A program made the position numbers and the translations under genes. This document shows, piece by piece, positions 1 through 7,139 of a stretch of DNA of 18,993 nt (within the stretch, counting starts at the first letter, position 1; the number at the start of each line of letters is the position of its first letter). Where the stretch lies: NCBI GenBank assembly GCA_047972265.1, contig JBKEAM010000078.1:1-18993 (forward strand). The letters are read 5' to 3'. The notes under the pieces were generated by a model. The model was given only the letters and a program-made list of their open reading frames with translations, did no database searches and was not told the DNA's origin. The DNA comes from JAAYCI01 sp047972265. Its GTDB lineage: Bacteria; Bacillota; Clostridia; Oscillospirales; Ruminococcaceae.

Positions 1-789
1 GATTTAGAAACCCTGTATGCCCAACTGGAGTGCCCCGTTATCTCCAATAACTCGGCTCATCGCTCTACCCCCGATGTGCCTATGATTATCCCCGAGGTAA
101 ACCCCGAGCATGCTTCTGCCATCGAGCACCAGCGCAAACGCCTTGGCACAAAGCGGGGTTTTGTAGCTGTAAAATCCAACTGCTCTTTGCAAAGCTATGT
201 ACCGGCTCTGCATCCCCTTCGCCCGTTTGGCATTCGTGATGTGCTTGCCTGTACTTACCAGGCAATCTCCGGTGCGGGGCGCACCTTTGCCAGCTGGCCC
301 GAAATGGTAGATAACGTAATCCCCCTTATCTCCGGCGAAGAAGAAAAAAGCGAACAGGAACCCATGAAAATTTGGGGCACCCTGCAAGGCGGTGTAATAC
401 TTCCCGCCGACGCACCCAAAATTACAGCACAATGCCTGCGTGTACCTGTTAGCGACGGACACATGGCAGCAGTGTTTGCCCGTTTTGCAACAAAGCCCAC
501 ACTAGAGCAGATAAAAGAATGCTGGGATAATTTTGCAGGAGAACCGCAGAAACTGCAACTGCCCAGCGCACCCAAAAAGTTTTTGCATTATATGGAAGAG
601 GCCGACCGGCCCCAAACCAAACTAGACCGCTTGCTCGAAAATGGCATGGCTGTTTCTATTGGACGGCTGCGCCAAGATACACAATACGACATTAAATTTG
701 TTTGCCTTTCTCATAACACACTGCGCGGCGCAGCAGGCGGAGCCGTTTTACTGGCCGAACTGCTGGCTGCAAAGGGATATATGGAGTGA
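1..789 (+). CDS. asd: Aspartate-semialdehyde dehydrogenase, archaeal/fungal type (5' partial)
   Basis: Reduces aspartyl-4-phosphate to aspartate semialdehyde with NADPH, the step that feeds lysine/diaminopimelate, threonine and methionine synthesis in the cytoplasm. The gene enters from the left edge, so the NADP-binding N-terminus is missing; 262 codons remain of an expected 350 or so. Seen in the visible part: SNNSAHR at residues 15-21, IPEVNPEH at 30-37, and the nucleophile Cys61 in SNCSLQSYVPAL. Further on come SGAGRTFASWP and CLRVPVSDGHMAAVF. The SNCS active site with NNSAHR and PEVNPEH is the pattern of the archaeal/fungal branch of the family rather than the classical E. coli branch. 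The stop codon is 8 nt before the chosen dapA ATG, which supports an asd-dapA-dapB operon. The function is sure; only the start is unknown. Confidence 0.93.
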   Translation, partial: DLETLYAQLECPVISNNSAHRSTPDVPMIIPEVNPEHASAIEHQRKRLGTKRGFVAVKSNCSLQSYVPALHPLRPFGIRDVLACTYQAISGAGRTFASWPEMVDNVIPLISGEEEKSEQEPMKIWGTLQGGVILPADAPKITAQCLRVPVSDGHMAAVFARFATKPTLEQIKECWDNFAGEPQKLQLPSAPKKFLHYMEEADRPQTKLDRLLENGMAVSIGRLRQDTQYDIKFVCLSHNTLRGAAGGAVLLAELLAAKGYME

Positions 790-797
790 ATACAAGA

Positions 798-1685
798 ATG
801 AAGAACACTGTTTTTACTGGCTCGGGCGTTGCCATTGTAACCCCCATGCTGGAAGACGGCGCCGTTGATTACGATACCTTCCGCACCCTAATCGATTTTC
901 AGATTAACAACAGCACCGATGCTATTGTTGTGTGCGGCACAACCGGTGAAGCTTCCTCTTTGGATGATGACGAGCATCTTGGCGTTATCGAAGCCTGTGT
1001 AAAACACGTAAACGGACGTGTACCCGTTATTGCCGGTACCGGCTCTAACGATACCCGCCATGGCATCGAAATTTCTAAAGAAGCTGTGGCAAGGGGCGCC
1101 GATGCCCTTTTGCAGGTAACCCCCTACTACAATAAAACAAACCAAAGCGGGCTCATCCGCCATTTTACCGCCATTGCAGACGCAGCCGCTGTACCGGTAA
1201 TTTTGTACAATGTTCCCTCCCGCACCGGCATGAGCATTGCCCCAGCCACCTACAAAGAACTGGCAAAGCATCCCTACATTGTTGCCACAAAAGAAGCCAG
1301 CGGAGATATTTCTCATATTGCCGCTGTTATGGAAGCCTGTGAGGGCACCTTAGATTTGTATTCTGGCAACGACGACCAAATTATCCCCCTTATGTCTTTG
1401 GGTGGTATTGGCGTTATCTCGGTGCTTGCCAACATTTTACCCCAGCAAACACACGATATATGCGCTCTTTATTCTGGCGGGCAGCATAACGAAGCCCTAA
1501 AGCTTCAACTAAAGTATCTGCCTCTAATCAACGCTATTTTTAGCGATGTAAACCCCATCCCTGTAAAAGAAGCGGTTACGATGCTGGGATATAAAGCCGG
1601 TGCCTGCCGCCTGCCTCTTGGCGCAATGTCTGTTGAAAAAAGAGCAGCGCTAGAAAGCGAGATGCGCAAATCTGGCCTTATTTAG
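798..1685 (+). CDS. dapA: 4-hydroxy-tetrahydrodipicolinate synthase
   Basis: Condenses pyruvate with aspartate semialdehyde to give hydroxy-tetrahydrodipicolinate, the first step committed to lysine and diaminopimelate. Class I aldolase fold of the DapA/NAL family, 295 aa from the ATG. Family motifs are all present: GVAIVTPM near the N-terminus, the pyruvate-binding CGTTGEASSLDDDEH, YYNKTNQSGL, YNVPSRTG, and the Schiff-base lysine in VATKEASGD. Counted from the alternative GTG start, the key residues are Tyr141, Arg146 and Lys169, spaced as in E. coli Tyr133, Arg138 and Lys161. Two starts are possible. The ATG at 798 has GGAG 11 nt upstream. An in-frame GTG at 786 overlaps the asd stop and has AAAGGG about 9 nt upstream. 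I prefer the ATG because family members usually start just before NTVFTGSG; the GTG adds four residues. Confidence 0.96.
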   Translation: MKNTVFTGSGVAIVTPMLEDGAVDYDTFRTLIDFQINNSTDAIVVCGTTGEASSLDDDEHLGVIEACVKHVNGRVPVIAGTGSNDTRHGIEISKEAVARGADALLQVTPYYNKTNQSGLIRHFTAIADAAAVPVILYNVPSRTGMSIAPATYKELAKHPYIVATKEASGDISHIAAVMEACEGTLDLYSGNDDQIIPLMSLGGIGVISVLANILPQQTHDICALYSGGQHNEALKLQLKYLPLINAIFSDVNPIPVKEAVTMLGYKAGACRLPLGAMSVEKRAALESEMRKSGLI

Positions 1686-1709
1686 TAACTACATTTAAAG
1701 GAGTACCTA

Positions 1710-2459
1710 ATGGTTGATATTTTGCTGCACGGCGCAGGCGGAAAAATGGGGCGTGTTGTTGCCGCCCTGTGCAAAAAGCAGCCGGATATGCGAATTGTTG
1801 CAGGGGTAGACCCTGTCCCCTTTGCATCAGACGATTTTACAGTATATACAACAGTAGATGAAGTGCAAGAAAAAGCAGACGTGATGATTGATTTTTCTCG
1901 CCCCGAAGCTACAATGACTGCTTTAAGCTATTGTGTAAAGCAAAACCTGCCCATTGTTGTTTGCACCACCGGTTTGTCTGACGGCGATATGCAGCAACTA
2001 GAGAAAAGTGCGCAAAGCATACCGGTATTTCACAGTGCCAACATGTCTGTAGGCATAAACCTGTTGATTGAGCTGGCCAAAAAAGCCCGCGATATACTGC
2101 CCGGCTTTGATATTGAAATTATTGAAGCACACCACAACGAAAAGGTAGATGCCCCAAGCGGTACCGCCCTAATGCTGGCAAACGCTCTAAAAGAACAGCA
2201 TGATTATACCCTTGTATACGACAGGCACGCTGTTAGGCAGCCCCGCCAACCACAAGAAATTGGCATGCACTCGATACGCGGCGGCACCATTGTAGGCGAG
2301 CACGAGGTGCTGCTTGCCGGCCCAAGCGAAATCATACGTTTGTCTCACTCTGCCCAGTCTCGCGATGTGTTTGCCTCAGGCGCAGTACGGGCTGCGGCCT
2401 TTTTACAGGGAAAAACTCCCAGCATTTACACTATGCAAGATATGATTATGGCACAATAA
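1710..2459 (+). CDS. dapB: 4-hydroxy-tetrahydrodipicolinate reductase
   Basis: Reduces the DapA product to tetrahydrodipicolinate with NAD(P)H. The length of 249 aa is typical for clostridial DapB. The Rossmann nucleotide loop GAGGKMG is at residues 8-14, followed by DFSRPEATM at 61-69 and CTTGLSD at 85-91. The substrate-binding signature EAHHNEKVDAPSGTA lies at about 139-153, with the catalytic His/Lys region in HHNEK, and HSIRGGTIVGEHEV follows. The start is fixed by AAAGGAG at 1697-1703, 6 nt before the ATG. It follows dapA after 24 nt and precedes the ACT-domain gene by 22 nt, so it is the third gene of the lysine operon. Confidence 0.97.
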   Translation: MVDILLHGAGGKMGRVVAALCKKQPDMRIVAGVDPVPFASDDFTVYTTVDEVQEKADVMIDFSRPEATMTALSYCVKQNLPIVVCTTGLSDGDMQQLEKSAQSIPVFHSANMSVGINLLIELAKKARDILPGFDIEIIEAHHNEKVDAPSGTALMLANALKEQHDYTLVYDRHAVRQPRQPQEIGMHSIRGGTIVGEHEVLLAGPSEIIRLSHSAQSRDVFASGAVRAAAFLQGKTPSIYTMQDMIMAQ

Positions 2460-2481
2460 ACAAATAAAGGAGGACCCGCCA

Positions 2482-2925
2482 ATGTATGGAGTTTCTAAAA
2501 TAACCAGCGCAGAGGATGTAATGTTAATCAGCGTTGCCTCATCTAGTGCCGCAAGTATGGTTAATACCCTAGAAGCATTGAAAGAAAAAGAAATTGTGGT
2601 GGATATGATTAGCCAAACCGCACCCTATGGCGGCAAAATCCATTTTTGCTTTACCACCTCAGCCTCAAATTTTGAGGCCGCCGTTGCCACCGTAAGCCAT
2701 GCAGCCAATTCCCCCATGATTAGTGTTGGCTACTCTAAAATCAACCTTTTTGGCGAAGAAATGGTAGAAAGTGTTGGTGTTGCCGCGCGGGCAATGGCTG
2801 CACTGCAAAAGGGCAATATTGAAGTTTCTTTAATCACTACATCAGATCTCGATATTTCTCTGCTGGTACGCAGTGAGGATGAGGATGTGGCAATAGAAGC
2901 CCTGCAAACTGCTTTTGCACTTTAA
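2482..2925 (+). CDS. Free-standing tandem ACT-domain protein, aspartokinase regulatory-domain-like
   Basis: A 147-aa cytoplasmic protein with no catalytic domain. The N-terminal half (about residues 13-72) looks like the first ACT repeat of an aspartokinase. The C-terminal half (about 80-147) resembles the second: a KINLFGEEM stretch, then GVAARAMAAL, then ISLLV after TTSDLD. These correspond to the family pattern VSxVGxGM...GVAaxxFxAL...iSTSexxIsvLV, which in LysC binds the amino-acid effector. The start is clear, with AAAGGAGG at 2467-2474 and 7 nt to the ATG. It is the last gene of the dap operon. Known aspartokinases are sometimes built from catalytic alpha and ACT-only beta subunits (the beta arising from an internal start in B. 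subtilis). That suggests, but does not prove, that this protein senses lysine, threonine or diaminopimelate and acts on an aspartokinase or on DapA/DapB. The fold call is good; the role is inference. Confidence 0.8.
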   Translation: MYGVSKITSAEDVMLISVASSSAASMVNTLEALKEKEIVVDMISQTAPYGGKIHFCFTTSASNFEAAVATVSHAANSPMISVGYSKINLFGEEMVESVGVAARAMAALQKGNIEVSLITTSDLDISLLVRSEDEDVAIEALQTAFAL

Positions 2926-2941
2926 AAACAATATACAAAAA

Positions 2942-2980
2942 CACCCCTGCTTGCCTCAGCGCAAACAGGGGTGCTTTTTA
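2942..2980. terminator. Bidirectional terminator between the dap operon and tyrS
   Basis: The stem CACCCCTG (2942-2949) pairs with CAGGGGTG (2966-2973). One C/A mismatch follows inside, then TTGC pairs with GCAA. On the + strand the stem is followed by CTTTTTA, and on the - strand by a TTTTTG run (the AAAAA at 2937-2941). It lies 16 nt after the ACT-gene stop and just past the tyrS stop, so it can serve both convergent units. Confidence 0.88.
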
Positions 2981-2993
2981 TTGTAATGTGTAA

Positions 2994-4220
2994 TTATTTA
3001 AGAATCGCTTTGTGAAAAACCTTTTTTCCTTTTTTAATAATAACGCCTTTTTCCAATTCTTCTTTTGTAATACGGTGGGCAGGATCTTCAATTTTCACTT
3101 CATCAACCGATACGCCACCCTGCTGTACCAAGCGCCTTGCTTCGCCCTTAGAGGGGCACAGGCCACAAGCAACCATCAACTCAAGTAAGCCAACACTTCC
3201 CTCCGATAAAACCGAATCGTCCAGTTCTGTCGAGGGCATATCCGCCGCATTTACAGCGCCAGAAAAAAGGTTGCGGGCTGTGTTCAATGCCGCTTCGGCA
3301 TCGCCCCTGCTGTGCACCACTTCTGTAAGTGTGTAGGCCAGTTTTTCTTTAGCAGCATTGATGGATTTACCATCATTCACCTGCACTTCTTCTATTTCTT
3401 CCAGCGGAATATCTGTTAGCAAGCGCATGCAGTTTTGCACATCGCCATCATCAATGTTGCGCCAGTACTGGAAGAACTCGTATGGAGAGGTTTTTTCGGG
3501 ATCCAGCCAAACAGCGCCAGATTCCGTTTTGCCCATTTTCTTACCCTCTTTTGTGGTAAGCAGGGTAAAGGTAAGGCCATAGGCCTCTTTTGCTTCTTTG
3601 CGGCGTATCAGGTCTACGCCGCTAATAATATTGCTCCACTGGTCGTTGCCGCCAAACTGCATGTGGCAGCCATGATTGCGGAATAAATGCAAAAAGTCGT
3701 AGCTTTGCAGCAGCATATAGTTAAATTCCATAAACGAAAGGCCGCGCTCCATACGGGCTTTAAAAGCTTCTGTTGCAAGCATTTTGTTTACAGAAAAATG
3801 TACGCCGATGTCACGCAAAAATTCCATATAGTTTAGCTTTAAAAGCCAATCGGCGTTGTTTACCATCTGTGCCTGTCCCTCGCCAAAATCAATAAACTTG
3901 CTCATTTGGCGTTTAAAGCACTCAGCATTGTGGTTTATCTGCTCGGTGGTAAGCATTTTACGCATATCGCTTTTTCCGGTAGGGTCGCCAATCAGTGTTG
4001 TTCCCCCACCTAAAAGTGCAATTGGCTTATGCCCTGCCCGCTGCAAATGGCGCATTACCACCAGTTGCAAAAAGTGGCCTACATGCAGGCTGTCTGCGGT
4101 TGCGTCAAAACCAATATAAAAAGTTACCTGTTCGCTGCCAAGCACCTTTTTAATTGCCTCTGCGTCTGTTGCCTGTGCTACAAGCCCACGGGCCTGCAAC
4201 GTTTCAAAAACATTTTCCAT
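2994..4220 (-). CDS. tyrS: Tyrosyl-tRNA synthetase
   Basis: Charges tRNA-Tyr with tyrosine in two ATP-driven steps in the cytoplasm. 408 aa from the chosen start, usual for bacterial TyrS. Class I signatures: HVGH at residues 46-49 (HIGH motif), GGGTTLIGDPTGKSDMR, the tyrosine/tRNA site QSYDFLHLF, QFGGNDQWSNI, and KMGKT at 227-231 (the KMSKS loop, normally KFGKT here). A C-terminal S4-like RNA-binding domain carries GEARRLVQQGGVSVDE. The longest frame runs seven codons further, to 4241, but that extension would swallow the AGGAGG ribosome site, which lies 7 nt before the ATG at 4218-4220. Family members also begin near MxNVFETL. It is a single-gene unit controlled by the T-box leader upstream and closed by the shared terminator downstream. 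Confidence 0.97.
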   Translation of the reverse strand: MENVFETLQARGLVAQATDAEAIKKVLGSEQVTFYIGFDATADSLHVGHFLQLVVMRHLQRAGHKPIALLGGGTTLIGDPTGKSDMRKMLTTEQINHNAECFKRQMSKFIDFGEGQAQMVNNADWLLKLNYMEFLRDIGVHFSVNKMLATEAFKARMERGLSFMEFNYMLLQSYDFLHLFRNHGCHMQFGGNDQWSNIISGVDLIRRKEAKEAYGLTFTLLTTKEGKKMGKTESGAVWLDPEKTSPYEFFQYWRNIDDGDVQNCMRLLTDIPLEEIEEVQVNDGKSINAAKEKLAYTLTEVVHSRGDAEAALNTARNLFSGAVNAADMPSTELDDSVLSEGSVGLLELMVACGLCPSKGEARRLVQQGGVSVDEVKIEDPAHRITKEELEKGVIIKKGKKVFHKAILK

Positions 4221-4240
4221 CTTTCTTCCTCCTGCTGGCA

Positions 4241-4280
4241 AAAAGCAAAAAGCCCTCTGCCAAAAAAATTGACAGAGGGC
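4241..4280 (-). terminator. T-box-controlled intrinsic terminator of the tyrS leader
   Basis: On the - strand GCCCTCTG (4273-4280) pairs with CAGAGGGC (4252-4259), extended by one wobble and one GC pair, with a T-rich loop. TTTTTGCTTTT follows. It lies 20 nt before the tyrS ATG and just after the T-box sequence, so it is the 'off' conformation of the leader. Confidence 0.9.
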
Positions 4281-4506
4281 GAATCATCGCGGTACCACCT
4301 CTATTTACCATCGCCTTACGGCAAACGGCCTCACGGGCACCCAACAGTGCCCGGCGCTGTAACGTGCACCACACGGCTCAGCCTACTTTACTTTCAGCCT
4401 GCTGCTCAGGGACGTATTCACCTCGTTATTTTGCTCCTCTTTTCACCAAGCAGAGGCTCTCTACGCCAAAACAATCGGGTTACTGGTTCCCATCTTTGCA
4501 TTTCTA
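4252..4506 (-). promoter_or_regulatory. T-box riboswitch, tyrosine specific, in the tyrS leader
   Basis: This fills the 351-nt stretch between tyrS and the next gene. The conserved T-box core AGGTGGTACCGCG is at 4288-4300 (- strand), directly before the terminator. Stem I is recognisable. An AGTA of the specifier-loop S-turn sits at 4481-4484. A distal part at about 4433-4464 has AGAGAG and GGTG elements. The opposite side of the specifier loop reads GAA-TAC, with the UAC tyrosine codon at 4414-4416. The variable base of the T-box bulge (TGGT) is U, which pairs with discriminator base A73 as expected for tRNA-Tyr. By the known mechanism, uncharged tRNA-Tyr binds specifier and bulge, the antiterminator forms and tyrS is read; charged tRNA leaves the terminator in place. 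The 5' limit is estimated from the promoter. Confidence 0.95.
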
Positions 4507-4512
4507 GGGCTA

Positions 4513-4541
4513 ATTTTATCGCAAGAAACCGCTTCTGTCAA
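4513..4541 (-). promoter_or_regulatory. Sigma-A type promoter of tyrS
   Basis: On the - strand a perfect -35 TTGACA (4536-4541) and a -10 TAAAAT (4513-4518) are separated by exactly 17 nt. The expected start of transcription near 4506 lies just ahead of T-box stem I. Confidence 0.88.
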
Positions 4542-4571
4542 CCGTAAACTTATAGATTTATTATAGACTCA

Positions 4572-5273
4572 CTATTCAAATCCAATTTTTTCCACCAAAC
4601 TTCCATTCCAGCGGTAGTGCCCCGTAACGCCCTTATATTCGCTCCAAAACTCCAAAGCGTCCTCTTCCCTTTTGGGCTGCCCCGCATTATGTATAATCCA
4701 GGGGATTCCTTTTGCATTTCTGCGGTCAGATACTATCCCTATATGGGTATAGTCATCTCCAAACACAACAATATCTCCCGGCTGCCAATTTGTAATATCG
4801 GTAATATCGTTGGTTAAAATCTGGGCGTAGTGGTCTAAAAACGGCTTTATATTGCGCACCCGCCTAAAGTCAATATTAGGGTCTGCCCCAGTTGCGTCCA
4901 GCCCCGGGTATAATTACGGGTTACTTGCAATATCACAATCCAGTAAATATTTAAAATCATATCCTGCATTTTTTAAAGCACGCCAAATAACATCTGCACA
5001 TGCACCGCTTGTTTCGGGCGGGTACCCACCCGCGTAATAGGCCGGGTCGTATGTTGGATTATTTTCTGCATCCATACGCGCACCCAGTAAAATATCCCTA
5101 TAATCATCCACCCCGTTTTTATTTTTATCCAGTGGGCTTTGTACTGTTTCTATAGCAAATTTTTGGGCGGTGTAATAAGGCGCGCGTAGGCAAATAAAGT
5201 ACACTAAACACACGGCAGAGGCCACTAAAAACAGCAAAGCCGTTACAATAATAAACTTTTTCTTTTTCATCAT
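4572..5273 (-). pseudogene. DUF1287-family secreted/anchored protein interrupted by an in-frame TAA
   Basis: The two halves are in one reading frame and together form a normal-looking DUF1287 protein of about 233 codons. Codon 120 is TAA (4914-4916) and ends the first half after CDIASNP. Straight after it the frame continues with the family's ADPNIDFRRVRNI stretch. The first half has a lysine-rich start, a membrane segment or uncleaved signal at about 7-29, an EF-hand-like DKNKNGVDD at 49-57, and Cys92 in SGACADVIW. The second half has WQPGDIVVF, HIGIVSD (His177) and IIHNAG (His195). DUF1287 proteins resemble NlpC/P60-type cysteine hydrolases, so Cys92 with these histidines may be the active site (inference). 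The stop separates them, so both pieces should be inactive. The TAA could replace a Lys, Gln or Glu codon; a read error is possible. No second lesion is seen, which suggests a recent event. A GAGAGGA ribosome site precedes the first ATG; an ATG at 5268-5270 is an alternative. Confidence 0.82.
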
Positions 5274-5339
5274 TTTTTAGTATCCTCTCCCCTGCTCATA
5301 TCCATTTATTCCCTGCTTGCTTATTTTATTTACTATACT

Positions 5340-5348
5340 AGCATAGCA
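5340..5348 (-). promoter_or_regulatory. Possible extended -10 promoter for the DUF1287 gene
   Basis: The - strand reads TGCTATGCT, an extended -10 element about 70 nt before the DUF1287 start and after the recN terminator. I see no good -35 at 16-18 nt. An almost perfect 14-bp palindrome (5333-5346, one G/T pair) overlaps it and could be an operator. Weak evidence. Confidence 0.3.
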
Positions 5349-5370
5349 CAAATTATCGTACAAACGACAC

Positions 5371-5418
5371 AATATAAAACAGGCAATTAAGCAACAATAC
5401 ATTGCTCAATTGCCTGTT
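5371..5418 (-). terminator. Terminator at the end of the recN cluster
   Basis: An 11-bp stem (AACAGGCAATT at 5378-5388 with AATTGCCTGTT at 5408-5418), one A/C mismatch, then 5 more pairs (AGCAA/TTGCT) around a 7-nt loop. Read on the - strand it is followed by TTTATATT. It lies about 38 nt after the recN stop, so it closes the long leftward cluster and separates it from the DUF1287 gene. Confidence 0.82.
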
Positions 5419-5456
5419 CAATTATAAAAATCATTTGTACCGCACAGCATACGTCC

Positions 5457-7133
5457 TTATACTTCTGTTGGCTGTCCTGCCATACGCAGCATTTCAGATG
5501 CATTGGCATGCGCAATGGGGGTTACATGATCCCCAGAAATAATACGTGCCAATTCTTCCACTCGGGCAGACATTTCAAGCTCTCGTATATGTGTATCGGT
5601 GCGGCCATTCTGTACCTGCTTTTCTATCAACAAATGTCGAGAAGCATGCGCCGCCACCTGCGCTGTATGGGTAACACAAATTACCTGACGACCATTAGAA
5701 GTATCTTGCAGCATCTTGCCAATACGCCCTGCCGCAAGGCCAGAAATTCCGGTGTCAATCTCATCATAAATAACTGTGGCAACATCATCTTTGTCCGCCA
5801 TGGCGCTTTTAAGTGCCAGCATTATGCGGGCAAGCTCGCCGCCAGAGGCTACCTTTGCAAGTGGTTTCGGCGCTTCTCCGGGGTTGGTAGAAATGTACAG
5901 TTCAACATCGTCTCGGCCTTTGGGGCCAAAGCCAACCTCTTTGTGCTGCAAAGCCATTACAATACCCGGCATATTTAAAAAATCCAGTGCCGAGGCCATT
6001 TGATTTTTCAGTTCTTCAAACGCAGTTAAACGGCTTTGGGTAAGCCCCACCGCCAATTGCTGCAATGCCTCTGTTTGAAGTTTTTCCTCTTTTTCTAGCT
6101 TGGCAAGCCGCTCTGCCGAAAGCTGAATATTTTGCAACTCTTCTGCTGCCTTTTCGCCGTAGTCAATAACGGCCTGCACGCTGGTTCCATATTTTTGTTT
6201 TAGCTTGTATATCAAATCAAGCCTTACTTCAATATCGTCCAGCTCGTGCCCATCAAACTCAAACCGAGAAAGCTTATCCTGTATATCGCTGGCTACCTCG
6301 GTAGCCGAATAATAAAGGTCGTTCAATGTTTCTACAAATGGGTTTAAATCCTCAGAGTACCGCGCGGCCTGTTGCACTTCTCCCGCGGCATCTCCTAAAA
6401 GAACCGCTGCGCCGGTATCTTCTTCCCCTCCGGCAATAGCATAATAGGCCGCATTTAAAGACTGCAAAATGTTTTGCGCATGCCGCACAACATCCCGTTC
6501 TTCCTGCAATTGCTCCTCTTCGCCATCACGCAGGTCGGCAAGTTCAATTTCTTCTGTTTCATATCGCAAAAGCTCTATACGGCGGGCTTTTTCGCCCTCA
6601 TCCATCAAAAGAGCCTTTTTTTCTTTTTGTAAGGCCTGTAATGCATGATATCCCGTAGAATACTCTGTAAGCAAGGCTGCATTTCCGGCATAGGCATCCA
6701 ACAAATCAATATGCAGGGCGGGGTTCATCAAGCTTTGGTTATCGTGCTGGCCATGAATATTAATCAAATTACCGCAAATATCCCGCAACATGGCTGCCGT
6801 AGCAGGCATACCGTTAATGCGGCAATTGCTTTTGCCGTCAACAGAAATTTCCCGATACAGCAAAAGCTCCCCCTCGCACGGGTAGCCAGCCTCGGTAAGT
6901 TGCTGTGCCACAAAGGGCGCCACATTGGTAAAAGAAGCCCATATTTTAGACTTATCGGCACCGTTGCGCACAATGTCTCGGGTAGTGCGGTTGCCCAAAA
7001 TTGCGTTGATAGAATCAATCAATATTGATTTACCCGCACCGGTTTCTCCGGTAAGTACGTTTAACCCCTCGCCAAACTCGGCCTTTGCTTTTTCAATTAC
7101 CGCTACATTTTCTATGGTAATCTCATTCAGCAT
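5457..7133 (-). CDS. recN: DNA repair protein RecN
   Basis: An SMC-like ATPase that acts early in double-strand break repair by recombination, on the nucleoid. 558 aa, the usual length. The Walker A motif GETGAGKS is at residues 29-36, IHGQHDNQSL follows at about 123-132, and a long coiled-coil-prone central region fills about 150-380. The C-terminal head carries the ABC signature in VASGGELARIMLALK, Walker B VIYDEIDTGISG, and the switch-like CVTHTAQVAAHA, where many family members have THLPQVAA. The start is 6 nt after the argR stop, and its AGGTGA ribosome site overlaps that stop. It is the last gene before the terminator. The argR-recN pair is conserved in Bacillus and Clostridium. Confidence 0.97.
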   Translation of the reverse strand: MLNEITIENVAVIEKAKAEFGEGLNVLTGETGAGKSILIDSINAILGNRTTRDIVRNGADKSKIWASFTNVAPFVAQQLTEAGYPCEGELLLYREISVDGKSNCRINGMPATAAMLRDICGNLINIHGQHDNQSLMNPALHIDLLDAYAGNAALLTEYSTGYHALQALQKEKKALLMDEGEKARRIELLRYETEEIELADLRDGEEEQLQEERDVVRHAQNILQSLNAAYYAIAGGEEDTGAAVLLGDAAGEVQQAARYSEDLNPFVETLNDLYYSATEVASDIQDKLSRFEFDGHELDDIEVRLDLIYKLKQKYGTSVQAVIDYGEKAAEELQNIQLSAERLAKLEKEEKLQTEALQQLAVGLTQSRLTAFEELKNQMASALDFLNMPGIVMALQHKEVGFGPKGRDDVELYISTNPGEAPKPLAKVASGGELARIMLALKSAMADKDDVATVIYDEIDTGISGLAAGRIGKMLQDTSNGRQVICVTHTAQVAAHASRHLLIEKQVQNGRTDTHIRELEMSARVEELARIISGDHVTPIAHANASEMLRMAGQPTEV

Positions 7134-7139
7134 ACAAAA

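Noticed and set aside
4029..4547. A 172-codon open frame on the + strand over the tyrS leader
   Set aside because: It runs antisense through the 5' part of tyrS and the whole T-box, promoter included. It has no ribosome site or recognisable domain. The T-box on the other strand explains this sequence.
4572..4859. The second DUF1287 half as an independent short gene starting with MRNIKPF
   Set aside because: The frame continues upstream without a shift to the conserved DPNIDFRRV stretch and the TAA. There is no ribosome site before this ATG, so it is the distal part of the broken gene.
5378..5418. The recN hairpin as an inverted repeat of a small mobile element
   Set aside because: No direct repeats or transposase nearby; position and the following T-rich stretch fit a transcription terminator.
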